Source: Litorimonas haliclonae (GTDB lineage: Bacteria; Pseudomonadota; Alphaproteobacteria; Caulobacterales; Maricaulaceae). From it: a DNA stretch of 64,000 nt. The notes under the pieces were generated by a model. That model was not told where the DNA came from and made no database searches. It saw nothing but the letters and a program-made list of their open reading frames with translations. The DNA lies in assembly GCF_965138505.1 (NCBI RefSeq), contig NZ_CBCSCO010000002.1, positions 1 through 64,000 on the forward strand, written 5' to 3'. Position numbers and translations under genes: made by a program. This document shows positions 60,417 through 64,000 of the stretch, in pieces. Positions within the stretch are counted from its first letter, which is position 1. The number at the start of each line of letters is the position of its first letter.

Positions 60417-60803
60417 CTAGCCCTGCTGGGCTTCCATCCGGTTCCACCAGACAAGCGCCATGAACAAGCCTTTGAAGGAAGGCAGGCTAAGCAGAGAAAT
60501 GAGGGCCGCAATTGCGATTAGAGCAGACGTCGTTATCCAGTTTGCGATAGGCGCGTCGAAAAAGAAGAAATGATAGACGACAACAATCACATGCGCCGAA
60601 AGGGTCATGGATGCCCAGGCTGGGGCGAGATCTGCGCGAACCGTATCCCACTTTTTATCGCAATTAGAGCAATTATGAACGGGTTTCAGGTAACTCTGGA
60701 AAAGGCGTCCTTGGCTACAGCGGGGGCATTTCAACAAAGCACCGCGGCTAAGAGCGGACCAAAGAGTGTTCGGAAAATTATCTTTAAACTTAGAATGCGA
60801 CAT
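60417..60803 (-). CDS. DUF983 family membrane protein
   Basis: I start at the ATG at 60803 (128 residues, normal for the family); an in-frame ATG lies 24 codons upstream. Two CxxC pairs (LKCPRCSQGRLF and HNCSNCDKKW) form a zinc-ribbon-like head. Two membrane segments follow (about 65-85 and 90-112) and the C-terminal PSFKGLFMALVWWNRME block. In some bacteria this family is near cytochrome oxidase genes; its function is unknown. It diverges from the LysR gene. Confidence 0.82.
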   Translation of the reverse strand: MSHSKFKDNFPNTLWSALSRGALLKCPRCSQGRLFQSYLKPVHNCSNCDKKWDTVRADLAPAWASMTLSAHVIVVVYHFFFFDAPIANWITTSALIAIAALISLLSLPSFKGLFMALVWWNRMEAQQG

Positions 60804-60966
60804 GGGCGTTATATAGGGGGCGGAGACTGTAAGCGCTAAGTTAAAAGGCAGCCTGCGGCGATATGGCCGCGACATGAACGTTAGGTGTAGCTTTTAAAAG
60901 CTGCAGCGGGTCATAAAAATCTGCATAGAATTGACTTGCCTCGTTCATATCTGTAAGTTGGTGCCC

Positions 60967-61947
60967 ATGAAAAACTGGTCTGATTACCCTATTTTACTTG
61001 CTGTCGCTGAGGTCGGGAGTTTGACTGCTGCGGGGAAGAAACTAGGCATGAGTCAACCGACAGTTGGCCGGCGGATTAGAGCTCTAGAAGATCACTTTAA
61101 AACGCCGCTCTTGCGGCGTGAAGACGGCGTATTAGTGCCGACCCGATTTGGTCAATCCATGTTGGACCATATTCGGCGTATGCAGGACGAAGCGTCTGCG
61201 ATTGACCGTAGCTCGGCGACTTTGGAAGACTCGCTGTCTGGGGTTGTTCGGCTCTCCGCTACGGAAGGGATTGGGACAGCTTGGCTCCCCGGCGTTATCC
61301 AAAGGTTTCGAGGCGAACATCCGGATATTTTAATTGATCTAGGAATTGGGTTTAGAGATTTCAACTTGGCTCAGCGAGAGGCGGATATCGCTTTACGTTG
61401 GGAAAGTCCGGGCGAGCAAAATTCTTTGATTGGCCGTAAAGTCGCAAAAGTCTCTTTCGGATTTTACGCCTCATCTGATTACATCAAACAGTATGGGCAA
61501 CCGAAAAACTTGGAAGAGATTGCCGATCATGACGGGATAATGGCCAATATCATGGACGGGAAGCAGCTCTGGCTTCGCGACGGCGATGAAGTTATTTTTC
61601 CGCCAAAGCGCGTGACCTTTCAAACGAATTCCATCTGGGCGTTCGGAGAGGCGTTGGAGCACGGCTATGGAATTGGGATGGAATCGTTGTGTGGTCGTGA
61701 CACGCATCGCCGCAAAGACTTACAACGCGTTTTGCCGGATATTACGCCCACCGAAGATCTATATCTCGTCGCGCATCAGGATTTACGCCGATCTACACGA
61801 ATTAGGGCTGTTTTCGATTTTCTGGTGAAAGCTTTTAAGCAGGATCAGGAGTATTTTAAAACAGGTGGACGTTCCGCGTTTGATCACGAACCGGGTAAGG
61901 GCACTGAACCCTCCAAGGCAGCACGCCTCGTAGATGCGGCAGAATAG
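60967..61947 (+). CDS. LysR family transcriptional regulator
   Basis: A 326-residue LysR-type regulator. I use the ATG at 60967; the open frame begins with a TTG 12 codons upstream. The winged helix is at residues 5-62 (LLAVAEVGSLTAAGKKLGMS, then QPTVGRRIRALEDHFKTPLL). The effector domain is at about 90-300. The adjacent DUF983 gene is divergent but the target cannot be told; the class is diverse. Confidence 0.88.
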   Translation: MKNWSDYPILLAVAEVGSLTAAGKKLGMSQPTVGRRIRALEDHFKTPLLRREDGVLVPTRFGQSMLDHIRRMQDEASAIDRSSATLEDSLSGVVRLSATEGIGTAWLPGVIQRFRGEHPDILIDLGIGFRDFNLAQREADIALRWESPGEQNSLIGRKVAKVSFGFYASSDYIKQYGQPKNLEEIADHDGIMANIMDGKQLWLRDGDEVIFPPKRVTFQTNSIWAFGEALEHGYGIGMESLCGRDTHRRKDLQRVLPDITPTEDLYLVAHQDLRRSTRIRAVFDFLVKAFKQDQEYFKTGGRSAFDHEPGKGTEPSKAARLVDAAE

Positions 61948-62006
61948 CTTAGCCTAAGAGGTATCAAACGCTAGCTTTGCCTAGCGCAGGCTGATAAAAC
62001 TGCTGC

Positions 62007-62771
62007 ATGAGCGAAAAAACCATAGATTTCGGATTTGAAGAAATTCCTGAGAGTCAGAAGGCCTCGCGGGTGCGCGGCGTTTTTGATTCAGTTGCGGGGA
62101 ATTATGATCTGATGAATGACGCGATGAGTATGGGGATTCATCGCGTTTGGAAAAATATGACAATTGCCAAGCTTAACCCCCAGCCGGAAGAGGTTTTACT
62201 GGACGTCGCCGGCGGGACCGGAGATTTGGCTCGACGCTTCATTCAAGCCGCTGAAATGGTTCGCTCTCGGCGCGGCGGAGCGGCAGCGAGCGCGATTATT
62301 TGTGATGTTAATGCACAAATGCTTCTAGCCGGAATAGACCCTAAAAAAGACGCTGGCATGGATTTGTCACGCGTGTGCGGAGACGCCCAAAACCTGCCAT
62401 TCCCGGACGCTCAATTTGACGCGGTTACAATTGCCTTTGGCATTCGTAACGTAACAGATCGAGATATGGCCCTGCGCGAATTCCTCAGAGTATTGAAACC
62501 CGGAGGCCGCTTGGCTGTGCTCGAATTTTCGACCCCACCAACTAAATGGTTGCGGGATTTCTATGACGCTTATTCCTTTTCCGTTATACCGAGACTGGGA
62601 CAAGCGCTGGCTAAAGATCGAGATAGCTATCAATATTTGGTGGAATCCATTCGTCGTTTCCCCAAACAGGCGCAATTTGCAGAAATGGTGAAACAGGCAG
62701 GCTTTAGCCGCGTGTCCTATGAAGATTATAGCGGAGGTATCGCTTCTCTGCATACCGGGTGGAAAATCTGA
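62007..62771 (+). CDS. ubiE: bifunctional demethylmenaquinone/ubiquinone C-methyltransferase
   Basis: Methylates the ring in ubiquinone (and menaquinone) synthesis. The 254 residues have FDSVAGNYDLMNDAMSMGIHRVWK, the SAM motif DVAGGTGDLARRF and the IAFGIRNVTDRDMALREFLR and YSGGIASLHTGWKI blocks, all specific for UbiE. No ubiB follows; an unrelated lipoprotein gene is next, after a hairpin region. Confidence 0.95.
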   Translation: MSEKTIDFGFEEIPESQKASRVRGVFDSVAGNYDLMNDAMSMGIHRVWKNMTIAKLNPQPEEVLLDVAGGTGDLARRFIQAAEMVRSRRGGAAASAIICDVNAQMLLAGIDPKKDAGMDLSRVCGDAQNLPFPDAQFDAVTIAFGIRNVTDRDMALREFLRVLKPGGRLAVLEFSTPPTKWLRDFYDAYSFSVIPRLGQALAKDRDSYQYLVESIRRFPKQAQFAEMVKQAGFSRVSYEDYSGGIASLHTGWKI

Positions 62772-62789
62772 TACACGCTGTCTCGGAAT

Positions 62790-62841
62790 GCGGGAACGTT
62801 TTCCCGCGTTACAAGTAAATAAAATTGAATTTATTTGTAAC
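62790..62841 (+). terminator. tandem hairpins after ubiE, possible terminator/leader
   Basis: Hairpin 1: GCGGGAA/TTCCCGC with a 4-nt loop (62790-62807). Hairpin 2: a 13-bp arm pair GTTACAAGTAAAT/ATTTATTTGTAAC (62808-62841), 12 Watson-Crick pairs and one G-U in RNA, followed by CTTTTGGAG. It could terminate ubiE or be a 5' leader structure for the lipoprotein; the RBS GGAG begins 6 nt after. Confidence 0.55.
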
Positions 62842-62855
62842 TTTTGGAGTTCTCC

Positions 62856-63560
62856 ATGCACCTCTTAAAATCTGCTTTGCCAGTGCTTATCTTATTTGGC
62901 GGCTTAGCTGGGTGTACGGAGGCAACTAACACGCCCTCTGAAGCTTCTGACTCAGTAGAGGCGCAAGCCGAAATGAAAGAGGTTACAGGTCAAATCAGCT
63001 ATCGCGAACGCATTGCTTTACGTCCCCGCGCCGTTGCAGAAATCGAGTTGCAAGATATCTCCGTAGCCGATCGCGCCGCGCCCGTTTTGGAAAAACAAAT
63101 CATTGAGCTTGACGGACAACAAGTTCCAGTGAACTTCAAATTAAGTGTGGACCCGAGGGAATTAGAGCCAAGGGGTCGCTATTCAATTCGAGCTGCCATT
63201 AATGACGGCAATGATCGTTTATTATTTACAACGGACACAGTCCACCTGGTTGAGCCGGGACCGGAAGATGTAGACTTGGGCCTCCTTATTTTACGCCAAA
63301 ATGCGACCGCGCCCGAAGGTGAGGAAAGCGAAGGTATGAGAGTCTATAGTTGCGGCGACACAAATGCAGCGATTATGCCCGGGGAAGATATGATCCAGCT
63401 GAAAGTCGACGGCGTATCTTATGATCTTCCACGAATTCCTTCGGCGTCGGGTGAGAAATACCAAGCTGATATTGACTCGCAAACCATCATGTTTTGGTCG
63501 AAAGGCGAGACAGCCTTGATGAAGATCGGAGAAACGTCTTATCCGGAATGCCGATCATAA
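62856..63560 (+). CDS. YbaY-like and MliC-like fusion lipoprotein
   Basis: I start at the ATG at 62856, with GGAG upstream. A lipobox LAGC places Cys 20 as the lipid anchor. After a short linker, residues about 45-140 match the YbaY/type III secretion lipoprotein-chaperone-like fold (VTGQISYRERIALRPRAVAE). Residues about 160-232 look like MliC, the membrane-bound lysozyme inhibitor (MRVYSCGDT, IPSASGEKYQAD and a final PECRS). The combined protein probably inhibits C-type lysozyme at the envelope; that is inferred from the fold. Confidence 0.78.
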   Translation: MHLLKSALPVLILFGGLAGCTEATNTPSEASDSVEAQAEMKEVTGQISYRERIALRPRAVAEIELQDISVADRAAPVLEKQIIELDGQQVPVNFKLSVDPRELEPRGRYSIRAAINDGNDRLLFTTDTVHLVEPGPEDVDLGLLILRQNATAPEGEESEGMRVYSCGDTNAAIMPGEDMIQLKVDGVSYDLPRIPSASGEKYQADIDSQTIMFWSKGETALMKIGETSYPECRS

Positions 63561-63675
63561 ACGATAAAGCTTAAATGCTAAGTTAATGGGTTGAGAATGA
63601 AACGGCTAAGACCTCGTTATTATCGTAACGCCAGTGTGATTGGTGTGTGAGCCTATTCTATGGGAAAAGCAACAT

Positions 63676-64000
63676 ATGAATAAAACAGCCTTATATATTA
63701 CATCTCTCGCCATTTCTTTAGCTCTGATGGCCTGCTCTGCTGCGGAAAGCCAAGTTGAAACCGAATCGGCTCCGACCGAGGCGACAGCCGAACCCACATC
63801 CCAAATGAATGAGTCTGAAGTCATGGCTGATGACACCATGGCCAATGACGCTATGCAGGAAGGCGGGATGAAAACGGCCGTTCTCGCGGGCGGGTGTTTT
63901 TGGTGCGTGGAAGCGGACTTTGAAAAACTGGACGGCGTTAGCGAAGTGGTGTCAGGCTATACAGGCGGGACGACGGCCAACCCAACTTATGAGGAAGTGA
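63676..64000 (+). CDS. msrA: peptide-methionine (S)-S-oxide reductase, lipoprotein form (partial, 3' end beyond window)
   Basis: The first 108 codons are in view. A lipobox LMAC (Cys 20) suggests an envelope anchor. A linker to about residue 64 is acidic and methionine-rich (Met at 44, 50, 55, 60, 65). The catalytic block AVLAGGCFWCVEADFEKLDG with Cys 74 and GYTGGTTANPTYEEV identify MsrA, which repairs methionine S-sulfoxide. The gene runs off the right edge. It may protect envelope proteins from oxidation. Confidence 0.9.
   Translation, partial: MNKTALYITSLAISLALMACSAAESQVETESAPTEATAEPTSQMNESEVMADDTMANDAMQEGGMKTAVLAGGCFWCVEADFEKLDGVSEVVSGYTGGTTANPTYEEV

Overview
The window reads as chromosomal DNA of an alphaproteobacterium, most likely in the Caulobacterales/Maricaulales (Hyphomonadaceae-like) sphere. 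This is inferred from gene neighbourhoods typical of that class (bolA / dnaJ-like / cobS / cobT; aroK-aroB-corC; secA opposite ppi-argJ-mutT; comF opposite an NDUFAF5-like methyltransferase, then grxC, nitrilase, DUF1178 and ubiG), a TorF-type porin, CtrA- and CcrM-type motifs, and roughly 50% GC. No rRNA, tRNA, transposase, phage or CRISPR was seen. The genes are mostly core metabolism, and the unusual content is mainly regulatory.

Layout. 1-7.1 kb: acnA, then the minus-strand set mtaB-ftsY-yciB-small gene. 7.1-13.5 kb: a methyltransferase, an IalB-like protein, an LplT-like transporter plus acyltransferase under a TetR regulator, and a divergent HSD10-like dehydrogenase; two copies of one operator lie between the divergent units. 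13.5-19 kb: cobT, a small membrane protein, cobS, a J-domain protein, bolA and a PQQ-type sugar dehydrogenase. 19-25 kb: corC-aroB-aroK, a 46-residue membrane peptide, a large exported protein and accA. 25-27.7 kb: a porin, a BLUF photoreceptor and an EF-hand lipoprotein, with the longest non-coding stretches. 27.8-38.4 kb: secA, ppi-argJ-mutT, the comF cluster, DUF1178, an orphan ParB-like gene and ubiG. 38.5-45.3 kb: a beta-lactamase-fold lipoprotein, an M50 peptidase, lysC, ridA, a nitroreductase, an MBL-fold enzyme and a lipoprotein.

45.4-57.9 kb is the highlight: one 12.3 kb same-strand run ilvD-ilvC-ilvG-(three small membrane protein genes)-ilvM-leuA-leuC-leuD-leuB-ilvA holding most of the branched-chain amino acid pathway. 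In front of ilvD lies a 47-codon peptide with a Leu/Val/Ile-rich end. Its last codons repeat the 3' arm of the following intrinsic terminator, so a mutually exclusive antiterminator can form; this is the logic of a translation-coupled attenuator. The acetolactate synthase small subunit looks IlvM-type and is separated from its large subunit. Palindromic repeats sit at three junctions inside the run.

58-60.4 kb: a metX-metB pair preceded by a well-matched SAM-I (S-box) riboswitch with a very short P3. 60.4-64 kb: a DUF983 protein, a LysR regulator, ubiE, a YbaY-MliC fusion lipoprotein behind tandem hairpins, and the start of a lipoprotein-type msrA cut by the window edge.
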